A stretch of 64,000 nt of DNA from Selaginella moellendorffii. Taxonomy: Eukaryota > Streptophyta > Lycopodiopsida > Selaginellales > Selaginellaceae. Of this stretch, positions 1-12,170 are shown piece after piece. The DNA lies in NCBI RefSeq assembly GCF_000143415.4, contig NW_003314332.1:347494-411493 (forward strand), written 5' to 3'. A model generated the notes under the pieces. The model was not told the DNA's origin, did not search any database, and saw only the letters and a list, made by a program, of their open reading frames with translations. The translations under genes were made by a program, and so were the position numbers. Each line of letters begins with the position of its first letter. Position 1 is the first letter of the stretch.

Positions 1-2217
1 ACTCGCTTTAGTCACAGCTTTGACATACTGACATGTTGGACATATCTTTACATAGTCTTGGACGTCTTTAGTTATATCTGGTTAGTGATACTTCCTCTTG
101 AGTAAGCCCATTGTTTTGGGCACTCCACCGTGTCTTGCAAAAGGTCCATCATGACACTCTTCTAAGGCTACCTTCCTTAGTTCCCCTTTTGGAACATACA
201 CCCATGTTTGCTTGTAATAGATGAGTCCGTTGCATTTTGCATAGCCCATTTTCTCTTTCGTTGGTAGCTCACCTCTCTGATGAGCTTCCCGTGCCTCTAG
301 ATTCCTCAGCAACACTTCTTGTGCTAGACCATCGTTCTCATATACTGTCCGCACATCATCCCAAAAGGTTGCTGTCGCGCTGGATATTGCTAACTTCAAG
401 CTCACCTTTCGACTTAGTGCATCTGCCACGATGTTGCTCTTCCCAGGCTTGTACAGAATCTGGCAATCAAATTCGGCCATTGGGTTAAGAAGTGTTTCAT
501 TGCCACATTGTCCGTGTAAACCTTGAAGTGTCTTCTAAGGTAGTGTCGCCATTCCTTGAGTGCCTTGACCACCGCAAACAATTCTTTCTCATGGGTAGGC
601 CACTTCCGTTGAGCCTTGTCCAACTTCTTCGAGAAGAATGCTATTGGATGGTTGTCTTGCTTCAAAACTGCGCCCAACGCAAAGTATAAAGCATTTGTTT
701 CTACCTCAAAGTCCTTACCAAAGTCTGGTAATGCCAACACGGAAGCCTTCCTCAACTTCCCTTTGAGGTAGACAAATGCCGCCTTGCATTCTGCTATCCA
801 TACCATCTTCCCTTTTCCCATTTAGTCCATTAAGGGTAGAGTTACTCTCGAATAGTGTTTGATAAACTTTCGGTAGTAATTGCATAGCCCCAAGAATGCC
901 CTTAACTCGTGTACATTTGATGGTCACTCCCAATCCTTGATCGCTTGGACCTTCTCAGGGTCCACTTTGAGCCCATCCTTGCCCACCACATGCCCGAGAA
1001 ACTTTACCTCTTGTTGAGCAAAGTCACTTTTGCTCTCTTTATCATACAGTTGGTGTTCCCTTAGTTTCTCAAACACTTTCGTCAAGTGTTCGGCATGCTC
1101 CTCTAGCGTTTTGCTATAGATCAGGATGTCATCAATATAAACGACCACAAAGTGATCTAGATAGGGTACAAAAATGTGGTTCATCAATGCCAAAAATGTT
1201 GCTGGCTCATTGCATAGCTCAAAGGGCATCACTAGAAACTTAAAGCTCCCATACTTTGTTCGACAGGTTGTCTTTTCGACATCTTCCTCTACTACCCTGA
1301 GCTGGTAGTATCCTGACCTTAGGTCAATCCTCGAGAAGTATTTTGCTTTTCCCAACCTATCGAACAGGTCCTCAATCCTTGGCAAAGGGTACTTGTTCTT
1401 CTTTGTATACTTGTTGAGCAACTAGTAGTCTATGCACATGCGCATAGATCCATCTTTCTTTTTCACAAATAATACCGACGCCCTATATGGTGACTTACTC
1501 AACCTAACATACCCTTTGTCCACCAACTCCTCTAGTTAGCGCTTGAGCTCCTCGAGTTCTTTTTTGTTCAAACGATAGGGGGGACGAACTATCGCCTTAG
1601 CACCCTCGACCAGCTCAATTTTATGTTCTATCGGTCATGCGGGGGGCAACCACGCCGGTAGCTCCTTTGGCATGGTATCCTGGAATTGGTCTAACACCTG
1701 CTGGATCACTAAAGGTACTTTTTCCATTCCCATCTTTTTGTCACTCTTCACCGAGAGTAAGCACAAAAATGCTGCCTTGGTTCGTTTAGTGAGTTGTCCT
1801 CTAATGGACACCAGGTTTAGGCAGGAATCTTTAGCCTTGCATTGCCCTACTTTTAGATCCTAGGCCTCCACCCTGGATCTTCTTCCTTGGGCATTCGCTA
1901 ATACCACAAGGTTCCTACCTTGTCCATGCAGGGCTACCACGAACCGATTGAACCAATCCATCCCGAAGATTACGTCAAATCCCACTATGTCTAACATGGT
2001 GAAATCCATGTCTACTTTCCATGTCCCTACTTCAACTCTCGCTTGTTGAAGTACCTCATCGGTGCTTTGGCTGCCTTGCACAAACTCTATAGTTCTTGGT
2101 TCGCCTAGCCACTGCACTATTAGTCCGGCTTGCCGGACTATGTCTACAGCCACAAAATTATCCGAAGCACCCGTGTCAATAAGGATCTTAACAAAACTAC
2201 CTTCGAGGGGCGCGGAC
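1..2217 (-). mobile_element. Ty3/gypsy retrotransposon pol remnant (truncated at both ends)
   Basis: Read on the minus strand the usual Ty3/gypsy order is visible: a retropepsin-like segment (about 2153-1860, ending in an FDVIFGMDWF motif), reverse transcriptase (1421-924, with DLRSGYYQ and the catalytic YIDD), RNase H (about 821-414, with the ALGAVL, HEKELFAV and YTDN blocks) and the start of an integrase zinc-binding region (480-82). The frames are broken: the RT start is preceded by an in-frame TAG and the domains lie in different frames, so no intact polyprotein is possible. The element runs off the left edge. At about 2217 similarity stops and AT-rich DNA begins. Gag and both LTRs are not visible. 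Family assignment is sure from domain order; activity is excluded by the stops. Confidence 0.9.
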
Positions 2218-2780
2218 CATAGTTGAGCTCACGAGTTGAGCTCAATTTTCAATTGTAATTTAGTATAAATATTATAAATTTTAAAATTTTAAGGTTATGG
2301 CAAACCTAATAATTTAATAACTCTCTATATATTATATAGATAAAAATGTTCTAAAGAACACTTTTTGTTCTAATAATTTAAATATTTACTACATGCAATG
2401 ATAGGGACATTTGTTAGAACATAAAATAAAATGTTTGCAAAAAGAGTATTCTTGTCACTTCTTTAAATTTGTACTCTATCCTTTCTGGCTAGTAAATGTT
2501 AGGTTTGTCAGAATTAAAAAATTATTAAATTTGAAATAAGATTTTATGTAAAGCCATATAACCATTTGAAAGGAAAAAAAATAACCGTTGATGTAAGCTT
2601 ATTGCATATAAAAGAAAGACTTGGTTCTTTGTAGAATACATTCTTGAGGGATTTGTCGTAGCATACTATCTAGAATTTATAGATCTTCATTCACACTCTC
2701 ATTCAAAAAAAGGGAAATACACCCACAAATATCTATGGGTTTTAGTGTTGGTAATTTTAACTCTCACAATCTTTCTTTCT
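2218..2780. other. AT-rich spacer, no gene seen
   Basis: Strongly AT-rich DNA between the gypsy remnant and the small zinc-finger ORF. I see no coding potential, RNA gene or clear terminal repeat. Confidence 0.6.
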
Positions 2781-2782
2781 AG

Positions 2783-3181
2783 GGTTCAAGGGCTAGGAGA
2801 TGCAATAACTATCCCATTGCACAGCATAACCAAATCACACAAGAGAATAAAAGAGAGGATAGTGATGATAGTGATCATGAGTTAGAGATAAATGCAATGA
2901 CAGAGGGTGCAACAAATTGGGTGAAAAAGAATGCCCTCTTACTTGTTTTAGAAAAGTGCAATTCTGCCACTTTCAAGAAGTGCCCCATATGTTTTCTAGC
3001 ATTTGGTGGAAACAATGGCAATGATCAGTATGATGGTATATATGCTCTTGCGACACACTACAACATCATGCACCCGAAAGACTACTATGAAATCTTTTTT
3101 GAGATGGTAAAGACAGAAATGGAGACACACGAGTACTATGGGCAGTATTGCGAGAAGAACACTCAGAAGCATATAAAATGA
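2783..3181 (+). CDS. Small C2H2-like zinc-finger ORF, possibly a transposon passenger
   Basis: An open frame of about 132 codons follows a good splice acceptor (TTTCTAG at 2776-2782) and ends with TGA at 3179-3181. The first ATG inside it is at 2897. The N-terminal part is polar and contains a short acidic DSDDSD run. A CPIC pair followed by an HYNIMH pair could make one C2H2 finger, but the gap between the Cys and His pairs is much longer than in classical fingers. It is transcribed towards the 3' end of the decayed MULE gene on the other strand. It may be a terminal exon of a longer gene or a second transposon ORF; no function is assigned and expression is uncertain. Confidence 0.35.
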   Translation, partial: GSRARRCNNYPIAQHNQITQENKREDSDDSDHELEINAMTEGATNWVKKNALLLVLEKCNSATFKKCPICFLAFGGNNGNDQYDGIYALATHYNIMHPKDYYEIFFEMVKTEMETHEYYGQYCEKNTQKHIK

Positions 3182-3300
3182 AAAGTGAAATGAAAAAGTA
3201 TATTTTTATTAATTATATAAAGTATAATAAGTTTTATTGATAGAGAATAAACATCGATAGTGTTGGAGAAATCTAATTAGCTCCAAAAGTTTTCTACAAC

Positions 3301-6300
3301 TCAGCAATAGTAAGGCTTGCTTGGTGTATATGAATGAATATCCACTTTAGGATCTTGGTGCAAAATGTTGATGAAGATGTAGTACATATGCTTGCAAGGA
3401 GCATATGCCTTCCCATGTTCCTCGCGCTTCGTAAAGTCTAGATATGTGCAAGAAGGAAAGTCGTGAATGGGAATTGTGTACTCTCCACCTTCTGTTTTGA
3501 CTGTGTACTCTTTTGCAAGCCAGTGATGTACTTCGTGAAGAGAATCTTACACTCAAGTGTTTGAGCCAAGTTTATTTTACCTTGCTTCTGCTTGGAGATG
3601 GTACCAATAAATTTAACTGCCTTACCTTTTCGTGCTGGCCTCCTATGCATCTCTGTAGGAATAGTCCTGCTCCTGTCACTCATGTCTCCAACTCTCCTCT
3701 CAAGATTAAAACCAGATTTCTCAAGGTTTTCAATCTCATCCGAGGTGAGTGCGCCCCATTAGCAACTGGCCATTCTTTAGGTACTGCATCAGGTTTAGTC
3801 ACTATAGTGTCTTCAAGCTGCTTCGTATGGTTGGCATCGGTATTGCAACAATATAGCCAACACCATCTTGAAAATCCTACTTGCTTTTGTTCCCCATAGA
3901 AACATGGGGCTGGAACAGAAGCAGATTTTTCACCACGAATCCAAGCCCAACACTTGCCCCTCAGAAGCATCCCCACACACCTTACATTTGATTTTGCTGG
4001 CACGCGTCGGATTGCCCATTGCTTCGGCTCTATGCTACGGTAACCAATTTCAACCTGTTGCGATGCACTCTCTTCATCAGCCACTTGAGGTGGCTCGGTC
4101 CGAGAGTGGTGTCTTGGAGCAGAATGGTACTCGACATCAGGCCTGTGAGAGCTTTTTGCTTCAAGGTCCGTACCAACATCTTCCCCAGCAAAGGAAAAAC
4201 GACGCTTTGAGCGGACAGTCTTCATATCACCAATAGAAGCTCGGGGAGTGTACTCCATAGATGTGCCACGGACCACTTCCTCAACTGCAATTGCCACTAT
4301 TCGGGCGGGTGGAGTTAATTTTCTCTTCATCCTATCATGTAACATCTCAATAGAAGGCCCTGTTCCCATGTATCTTCCTTCCTCGAATGCCAATGATTTT
4401 GAAGATTGCTCTATGGCACGTATCAAATCTAATAGACAGGCTTTGTATAGACTCATCTTCCCTTTCCCTGCCTCAGAGGAACGCCAACTCTAATGCATAC
4501 TTTCAGAGAGATTCACAGTTGGGGTGTATGCGAGGTCCTCAAGTGGTTGATCCTAATGGAAAAGGCAATATTAAAAGGTAATAAAAAGAGAAGAAAAAAT
4601 ATAAACCAATATGAAAAGATTGATGTCCCCATTGGAGCATCCTAACTTCCCACCATCCTAACCATGACTCAAGTTGTGGTAGGCAACTTACGTCTGTATG
4701 GCCATCTTCACGCCACCACATTCGGATCTCGTTTGCTTTTGCCTCATGCTCTTCTTCAGAAGGTGAAATTTGCCATTCTTTTCACAACTCTTTAAATATT
4801 GATTGAAACTCTGGCTTGATAAGGTGGCAGTGTTGGTTTAGGCTTTGAGCCCAATGGAACTCACAAGTCCTCTCACGACCTTCCAATGGTTGACCATTCC
4901 CAAAAACTGCTCGGATACCATTCTAGTTTGCACCAGCCCCATCTGCCATGAAACCATGAAAGTTTGCAAGCTTACTAGTCCGCTTTAGGACAATATCAGA
5001 GAGGGACTTCCAAAATATTTCCTATGCTGTCTGGTCTTGTACTTTAAACTCTGCTGTCGCAATTGTTAAGTTACAACGTAGCCTATGAAAACATAAATAT
5101 TATAACAATTTCAATATAATGAGAATAAAAATTACCTTGGATCATACACATGAGCTCCCATGGTTGTCCAACCGGATACACGCTCCATATGGTCAAAATG
5201 TACCCATGCATTTGCAAGGTCACTGGACCCAAACATGTCTATTCGGGAGACAAGATCTACGCCAGAGGCAGGGCCCATGGTAGACATTTTGAAGACGAAG
5301 GGGCGCTCTTGCTCATTCACAACTTGGTTTGGAAACAAACTTCCGTGGATGAACTCGTATGGACAGGTCTGTTTTAATTCAAGGATGGAGTCAATTTTTT
5401 ATTGCAACTTCCCCTCTTGAGATTCACACATCCAAGATTTTATCCTAAACAATATAATGTAAAAAAAATTTATTATTATAACGTATGAAAAATAACAGAT
5501 GTACCTCCTTAGGCTAGTAGCAGGTTGTACTCCTTGTAGTAAGTCCCGCAAGCTAGCCTCGTTTAGTTGAGTCTTTTGGCAACCTAGATTGAGTAAGGTA
5601 TTTGCGATAAAATCCTTGAGGACGGTCTTTTGAACATGCTTCGGAGTTGCAAATGAGTTTCTCATAGTCTCTTCCTGTACAACATCTTTGAAACGGTTGA
5701 GAGAACTCCTTTGTATCCCTTCCTGCATTGGATGCATATGTGTGCCAACATGCACTACAGCTCTTCCAGCCACTCCATTCCGTGGAAGAAAGTAGTACAT
5801 CTTGGTCTCGCAGATAGCATGACATAAAGGAGCATTTTTGCAGAATCGACATTTGAATCCAATAGCAATGGTGTCACAGGCTGGAGGATTGACTGCAGAC
5901 CCTTCGAAAAATATAGAGTTTCTAGAGCGGTCTCAATTGCATGCTTCATCCACACAATCTAAATGCCCGCCACAATGAACTATAGACACTGTGCCTTCAA
6001 AATGGTGGACATCCTGCTTGGTTTCCATCACCTTCCGTTTGGAACCTGTGCTGCTGACAAGAGGTGGTAGCTCGAAGAAAATGTTGCCGTTGTAGGAGGA
6101 TGGAAGCTCACTCATAGGCCTATACAAAAACAAGTTCACATCGATTGAGAGGCATGAAAACTGGAAAGCATTGCTAACGGCTTTGAATATTGCTGAAGTT
6201 GGAGTTGGAGCTGGAGCTGGAGCTGGTGAATTTGGCGCCGACACTAGCATGACATCTCCACTTGAACTAGAAGAGGACGAGTGGATAACGACTGACTCTT

Positions 6301-6601
6301 GCTTCACATTCACTTTCGTTGGAGCGCATTTTGGCATTTTAACTGGAGATCCGAACACTCGAATCTCCTTCAACTTGGAATTTTGTAAATCCCATTGTTG
6401 TCCACCCTCGCCCACACCGGAAAGAAGAAACTCCGAGTATGCAACTATACCAGTGTCGTTGCGGATCACAGCCTCTAAAGAAATAGAGCCAAGACGAAGA
6501 TCAAAACGCCGACATAAAAAACTTTCAGAAACAATACTCTGAGAGAATAAAAGAGGTGGGTGATCTCGAAAATGAAGAAGAAACCTCTCCATCCTTCTCA
6601 A
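3301..6601 (-). pseudogene. Decayed MULE-like (MuDR-type) transposase gene
   Basis: Several minus-strand segments form one degraded protein. From the N-terminus: a Ser/Pro-Ala-rich region starting near 6601, a Cys/His-rich part (about 5860-5740, CRFCKNAPLCH), a segment at 5390-5130, then a transposase core near 5080-4740 with MADGAGAN..NGIRAVFG and a C..FHW motif, which fits the DDE core of MULE transposases. The C-terminus at about 3480-3301 has SC..(n)..PCKH, a degenerate SWIM-type zinc finger typical of this group. Two short introns seem retained (5083-5135 and about 5445-5503). Coding is broken by in-frame stops, among them TAG where Trp is expected in the GAN.NG motif, TGA near 4790 and TAA near 5400, and by frameshifts around 5930 and 3480. 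Terminal inverted repeats were not found by eye. The MULE call is from motifs, without a database search. Confidence 0.6.
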
Positions 6602-7400
6602 TAGGTTTTGGAGTTCACTCTCTTTATGCTAGTAAAAATCTATAGTGAAACATAATTGAAATTTAAATAGAGTAATAAAAAGACAATGTACAAAATGAAT
6701 TTAAATTCTATAACAAATTTAACATGTGTAAGTGTGACAGTATTAATATTACTATCATCTATTATGATGTCTGATGCATGTATACACATAGATCCAAGGA
6801 AAGATTTTCAGCACGTGAAGTTTGATAGTTAATAATGATAACAGTAATGACATTCTGCTATAACGTGTCAAACCAAGAGATCCAATCTAACTATCAGCAC
6901 ATGTGATATGTCAAGTTGTCAAATTTTAAGTGGTAGATGATAATAAATCTTATCAAATCTTACTCTTCAATGACAGATTTGATTCGTAGTACAACTCAAG
7001 TTTTATTCATAATTGTGAACACTGCTCAATAACATTTAAAGCACGTGCCTATTGTTTAGGATCTAATACAACACAAAATAAATTTCTGGATGAGGATTCA
7101 TCCATTCATAGATGGATATAGTACAACATATTTTAACGTGCCTTATTTATACTCTTTAAAGTTCTTGTAACGATTCCAAAATATGTATAAAATATTGATG
7201 AGAATGCATCCTTTCTAGATAATTTGTAAAATATAATATCATATCCCTAATAACAGAAATGTTGATAGGTGCTAGTTATACCATCATTAAAATATACAAA
7301 ATAAAGAAGCATAATTTACATATAATAATAATGATAAGATAAAATAAGATCAAAGATATTGTGATGGTTGAGATTTAGGTTATTCGGAATGAACGGCCAG
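6602..7400. other. AT-rich spacer, no gene seen
   Basis: AT-rich DNA with many stop codons in all frames. I see no gene, RNA or strong repeat. Confidence 0.6.
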
Positions 7401-7411
7401 GATTAGAGATT

Positions 7412-7451
7412 GGTTAGGGTTAGGGCAGCCATCAGGATTAGGGTTAGGGTA
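7412..7451 (+). repeat. Interstitial telomere-like TTAGGG motifs
   Basis: Two short blocks of GGTTAGGGTTAGGG type (7412-7425 and about 7437-7451) lie 12 bp apart. They read TTAGGG rather than the Arabidopsis-type TTTAGGG and are only two units each, so they are at most interstitial telomere-like sequence. Confidence 0.5.
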
Positions 7452-7495
7452 GCTGCCAAGATTAGGTTACTGTTTGCATCGTGAGTGGAGCACGC

Positions 7496-7775
7496 GAGAG
7501 ATCGAGGGATTGAGCGGGAAGGAGATCGAGGGATTGAGCGCGAAGGAGATCGAGGGATTGAGCGCGAAGGAGATCGAGGGATTGAGCGCGAAGGAGATCG
7601 AGGGATTGAGCGCCCAAGAGATCGAGAGATTGAGCGCATGAGTGGGAGAGATTGAGTGCGTGAGCGGGAGAGTTTGAGCGCGCGAGCGGGAGAGATTGAG
7701 CGTGCGAGCCGGAGAGATTGAGTGCGCGAGCAGGAGAGATTGAGTGCGCGAGCGGGAGAGATTGAGCGCACAAGA
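7496..7775. repeat. Two adjoining minisatellite arrays (24-bp and about 22-bp units)
   Basis: About 7496-7630 holds five to six copies of a 24-bp unit (GGAGATCGAGGGATTGAG plus six bases), nearly identical in the middle. About 7631-7775 continues with a more diverged unit of about 22 bp (GGGAGAGATTGAGCGCGCGA type). The shared core GAGATTGAGCGC suggests a common origin. The array stays open on the minus strand as a low-complexity Ser/Arg- or Leu-Asp-rich frame, which I regard as a by-product of unit length and not a gene. Confidence 0.85.
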
Positions 7776-7916
7776 AATCTAGCACGATCAAGAAATCAAG
7801 GGAGGAAAGATGCCACCAAGGGTGAATTTCGATTTGATTGCTTCCACTTCCATTTTTTGAGTCTATTGCTTCCATTCCATTGCTTCTCTTTTTTTTCTTG
7901 ATTGCTTCTTTGCTGG

Positions 7917-8073
7917 CTGAGCTCGAGCTCGGGCCGGCCACCTCGGGCACTTTGGCTGCCCAGGGGGCCGAGGTTATTGAATAACCTCGGCCCCTCAGCG
8001 AGCAAAACTGCCTGAGCTCGAGCTCGGGCCGGCCACCTCGGGCAGTTTTGCTTGCCGAGGGGCCGAGGTTATT
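7917..8073. repeat. GC-rich fold-back repeat
   Basis: A near-perfect inverted repeat has arms at 7980-8012 and 8041-8073 (33 bp, about two mismatches, AATAACCTCGGCCCC.. outward) around a 28-bp loop. The loop plus flank contains a 33-bp direct repeat (7917-7949 and 8012-8044, core GAGCTCGAGCTCGGGCCGG). A second palindrome (GAGGTTATTGAATAACCTC) is centred near 7980. The block is much more GC-rich than its surroundings and adjoins the LTR fragment at 8101. Confidence 0.8.
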
Positions 8074-8100
8074 TGAATTACACGCTTGAGGAACACAATT

Positions 8101-8678
8101 TGAGGAACACACGCTTTGGGCTTTCACCCCAAGCCTCCCTTAGTATCAGGAGTTAGTCTTTGGGACAAGCTTGAAACTTACTAAATATGGAATGTTCCTA
8201 GATTGCGAATTTGGACACGGGATGAACACTATTGTGTTCAAATTAATCTCTACATTCTGTAGATATGCCAAATGAGCAAATCTGGACACTTTCCATAAAT
8301 AGCATTTGGGACCGAAATGAGATTAACACAAAGGGCATGATAGTGAGGGTGTTTGGCAGACACAGTAAGTTATCATCCAGCAATATTGAGGGACTAATCT
8401 CAATACGTGAGGGTTCTTGTCACTAGCAAGTGCAAGACACAACGAGACGGGAATTCCTTACCGGGCTAAGTATGCTTAGCTAATAACACGTAAGAATTCC
8501 GTCCTTATGCTCGTCCGGTCTAAGTACACTCGAAATGCCCAGTTAACTCCACTAGCACAAGAGGGACTGATAAAGGGTCCAGCAATACCGACCTCCTGCC
8601 ATCGTGGCAGTAAGGTAAGAGTGTTCGTAAGGACTGGTCGACAGGTATCTTTTGATACTCGAAGTCACATTCACGACA
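8101..8678 (-). repeat. LTR of a Ty3/gypsy-type element (3' LTR, truncated)
   Basis: On the minus strand it starts TGTCGTGAATGTGAC at 8678, directly after a polypurine-like CTAGGGGGGTAGAG. It matches the LTR at 33832-34714 over the whole visible length, including the left-end TGTC(G/A)T(G/A)AATGTGACTT block and the CATTCCATATTTAGTAAG block. It stops at 8101, exactly where related copies carry a long poly-G run, and is joined there to the GC-rich fold-back. Confidence 0.8.
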
Positions 8679-11345
8679 CTCTACCCCCCTAGGGAAGATC
8701 GACGTCCTCGTTGATGCATACTCGAGTCTAGAATACCTCCAAGGAAACAACTCTAGAAAAAGTTCACGGTATTCACACTATGTGAGAAATGCACCGACTT
8801 AAATGAGTTAGGAAGCAACCTCTTTGTCTAACGCGGATGCCCTACCAGCTCAGACACCTTCCGGCCATCGCCGACAAGGAAATGACCAACGGAGTCAGCC
8901 ACCTTTGCTGCTCTGGAAGTCACCCAGCTTACAAAAGTGTGATATGCCCCTACCCACAGGAACATAGAGAGAGAAGCCAGAGGCCCCAACCCTCCTAAGC
9001 AAAGAAACCAAACCCGTCGGTAAGGTTTAGATAGACTACTGTAAACAGGCAGTTAGAGTTGTTTACACGGTCACACCCTTTCAACGGAATAAGGAACATC
9101 GATAGAAAGGTGGGTTATGTGACCAGTCGACAGTAGCTACCCCATGACTAGAGATTTCACCATGCACACGAAGTGCCGAAGTCAGTCTGCCCATTACTGG
9201 CCCAAACTCAAAGATCAATAGATGGACAATATCAAAGTCATAGACAATGATATCTTAGAGTCGGAATTATCAGTGAATAAATCTTATATTAGAACACAAA
9301 AGTATTCCAAGTATGTTATCATCTGATAAATGAGTAGTTGGTTATAGGAACCACAAAGATCATCAAAATTGGTAAACACAGGATTCACCATCCAACAAAA
9401 TTCAATAGCAAGTATATCATCAAGTAAACTCAATGATGAAACTTAACTACCGAAGATAGCAAACAGTAAGCCAACAACTTACTAGAGATAACTCAAAGAA
9501 CACAAAGTATCATTGACTGACAAGCACAATGCTCGCAAATGCATCACCCAAAGGAAATAACATCCTAATCTATGAGAACTAACTCGATCAATAATCAACA
9601 GAAAAAAATGAATGCTGCAAAGCAAATAAACACTTGCTCATATCAACCATTGCACTAGCCAATTTGAATAGATCCCGGTCAATAATACCAAGGAACCAGA
9701 GTTTCTTAAGCAAGTGTCAGCAACATCCCACCGATGTCTCAAACCCAAAAGACCAAACCAGAGCAAACCATAAACAACATATGGTATTGCAAAAAGCCAT
9801 AAGTCATCAAAGATAATAACTAACCAGCATAAAAGATCATCAATCATCCCATCAATAAAGAGATGCATAATCATCGTTGAAGAAAGAATCTACCATCCCG
9901 AAGAACAGCAACTCAGTCTATATCAACAACAATAATTAAGCAAAACTCTTGACAAGGATAATCAATTATCCAAGATGATAGTCAATCATCACCAATGATT
10001 GCCAGATGCAAATACTAACTTCAACATCGAAGCTAAAGAGCCAAAAATGCCTTCCCTAACAACTTCTAACAAATGGAACAATGAGCACAAAATTCAAGGA
10101 ACCAAAAGCTCGAAGAAGCCTATACCCAAGTCTTGCCTAATAATGATCACAAGTCTCATAAAAGCTAACTTCAATGCTAAAGAAGAAATTGTGATGCAAC
10201 CCACAGTATCTTCCTTAACACATCCATAAGCCAAACTTCATAATGCCAAAGCTAATGAAGAGCATTTCTGCATCAATCCAAAAGCTAAGCATAATGGAGT
10301 TATGCCCAACAAGTGATCATTAAACGATCCTCCATGAATCCATCTACAGCAAGACGTAACTCACTTTATAACAAGCAGAAGAAAAATCATCAATGATCAT
10401 TATATCCCAACTGAAATCCAACAAGGATTTAATCATTCCAATATCGAACACTAATTCTTTCTCTCGTAAAGCTAGTATAGTCCACAACTAAATCACTTTT
10501 CAAGGAAAAGCTAAAGCTCAACCTCAACTAAGCAATCTCGTATAAAACACAACTAACTCAACTTGCCACTCAATTTATTTGAACATCAACACAGTTGCTA
10601 ACTAGCAAATGCATGTATGCCACAACACAAAGCTAAAGCCAAATCATCAACACTTTTCATCAAGACTAATGAAACTCAATATCAATCCTAAGGAAAGACA
10701 TCTCATTTCACTCAAGTCTCAATAGCAACAATATCAATGACAAAGCATCACTTTAATGCCATCAACACCAGGACAAAGCTAGAAGAAAGCAAGAGTGAAT
10801 CACCACTCGGAGCTTTCCAGCAACTAAGCTAACCAAAGTCGAAAATACTATACTTAGTATCCGAGACCAATCCTTTAGCAAAACTCAGTTACAAATAACA
10901 CATCATCAAGGAGTGAATCACCACATCCAAGACTCAATGAAATCTAACACTATAGACCAAACGTAACCAAATGATATTGACAAAGGAATTGACATGCCAA
11001 CATGGAAAAACCATGCTAACCTAATAACACGATCCTCCGCAACACCATCCGGTAAAGCAAGCCCATCACTTGCTAAATCATCATCGAGCAAAACAAGTGT
11101 CAACGGTCCTTGATGAAGTCTACAAGTAATCACTAGTCGCAAAGCAACTAACAATCACTTCTCAACTTGCCTTCACAAGACCCAAACACCAACTCTTGTC
11201 ATCAAGTTATATACTTGTCCAACATGAACATAATACCCTAAGTACGAGATAAAAGTTCATACTCGAATCCAACTCAACCGCAATAAGCTCACTAAAACAT
11301 TTAGCCACTAGCTCTGAGCATGCCTTGAAGAGGCTAGCTATGACT
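8679..11345 (-). mobile_element. Internal region of a non-coding LTR retroelement derivative
   Basis: The part next to the LTR (about 8679-9230, minus strand) matches the region just upstream of the 3' LTR of the 29.6-34.7 kb element (33330-33830), so both belong to one family. The rest (9230-11345) is rich in A and C on the plus strand and contains only short random ORFs; no gag, RT or integrase motif is visible. This fits a large non-autonomous derivative (LARD-like) that depends on enzymes from elsewhere; that is inference. The segment 9560-10073 reappears inverted at 12171-12668. Confidence 0.65.
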
Positions 11346-11349
11346 AAAT

Positions 11350-11842
11350 AGCCAAATTCGCAATCTAGGACCATTCCATATTTAGTAAGTTTCCAGCTTG
11401 TCTCAGAGACTAACTCCTGATACTAAGGGAGGTTTGGGTGAAAGCCCAAAGTGTGTTTCCTCAAGGGGGGGGGGGGGATATAGGGGGTTCCAAATGTATA
11501 GTAGGGATAGTGGGTAGGTCGGGCATGGCCGACCAACCTGAGGCATAGTGTAGCTCCCGCTTGCGTGCCTGTCCTTGTTCTGCATCCGGCTTGGGTCTAA
11601 GCCCAAGTTCCACACCATGCTAGCTGGTGGAGTACCCATGTCCATGTGTTAGGCCATTGGTATGCCAAAATAGCACCAGACTCTGTTTGGCTCTATTTTG
11701 CGTGCTGGTCCTGGCATTGGGATGTTGGTTACTCTAGGATTGTTCCAAATCACTCTAGGCTCCTGTCCCTTGCTCCTTGGGCTTTATGCTCGGGAGTTGC
11801 TCCGTGGTTCGGTTCTGTCACTCCTTGGCTTCGTGCTTGGGA
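11350..11842 (+). repeat. LTR right-half fragment, plus orientation
   Basis: Starts within the LTR middle (AATTCGCAATCTAGGA) and continues through CATTCCATATTTAGTAAG, a G13 tract at 11465-11477 and on to CTTGGGAGTTTGGC. It is a direct repeat of 12690-13187 and lies in the opposite orientation to the LTRs on either side of it. Confidence 0.8.
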
Positions 11843-12170
11843 GTTTGGCAAACACGGTAAGCTATCATTCAGAGATATTGAGGGACTAATCTCAATATGC
11901 GAGGGTTCTTGTCACTAGCAAGTGCAAGACACAACGAGACGGGAACTCCTTACCAGGCTAAGTATGCTTAGCTAATAACACGTAAGAATTCCGTCCTTAT
12001 GCTCGTCCGGTCTAAGTACACTAGAAATGCCCAGTTAACTCCACTAGCACAAGAGGGACTGATAAAGGGTCCAACAATACCGACCTCTTGCCATTGTAGC
12101 AGTAAGGTAAGAGTGTCCATAAAGACTGGTCGACAGGTAACTTTCGATACCCGAAGTCACATTTGCGACA
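11843..12170 (-). repeat. LTR left-half fragment, minus orientation
   Basis: Closely matches 8350-8678, including the terminal TGTCG start (minus strand, at 12170). It is fused at 11843-11850 to the plus-oriented right-half fragment through the shared octamer GTTTGGCA. Confidence 0.8.

Noticed and set aside
7403-8127. Long minus-strand ORFs over the minisatellite
   Set aside because: Low-complexity reading of 24- and 22-bp repeats in several frames at once; no start context, no domain.
8815-8880. tRNA-like GAGCTGGTAGGGCATCC on the minus strand
   Set aside because: It aligns with retroelement sequence at 33640-33710 that is not tRNA-like, and the T-arm is missing.
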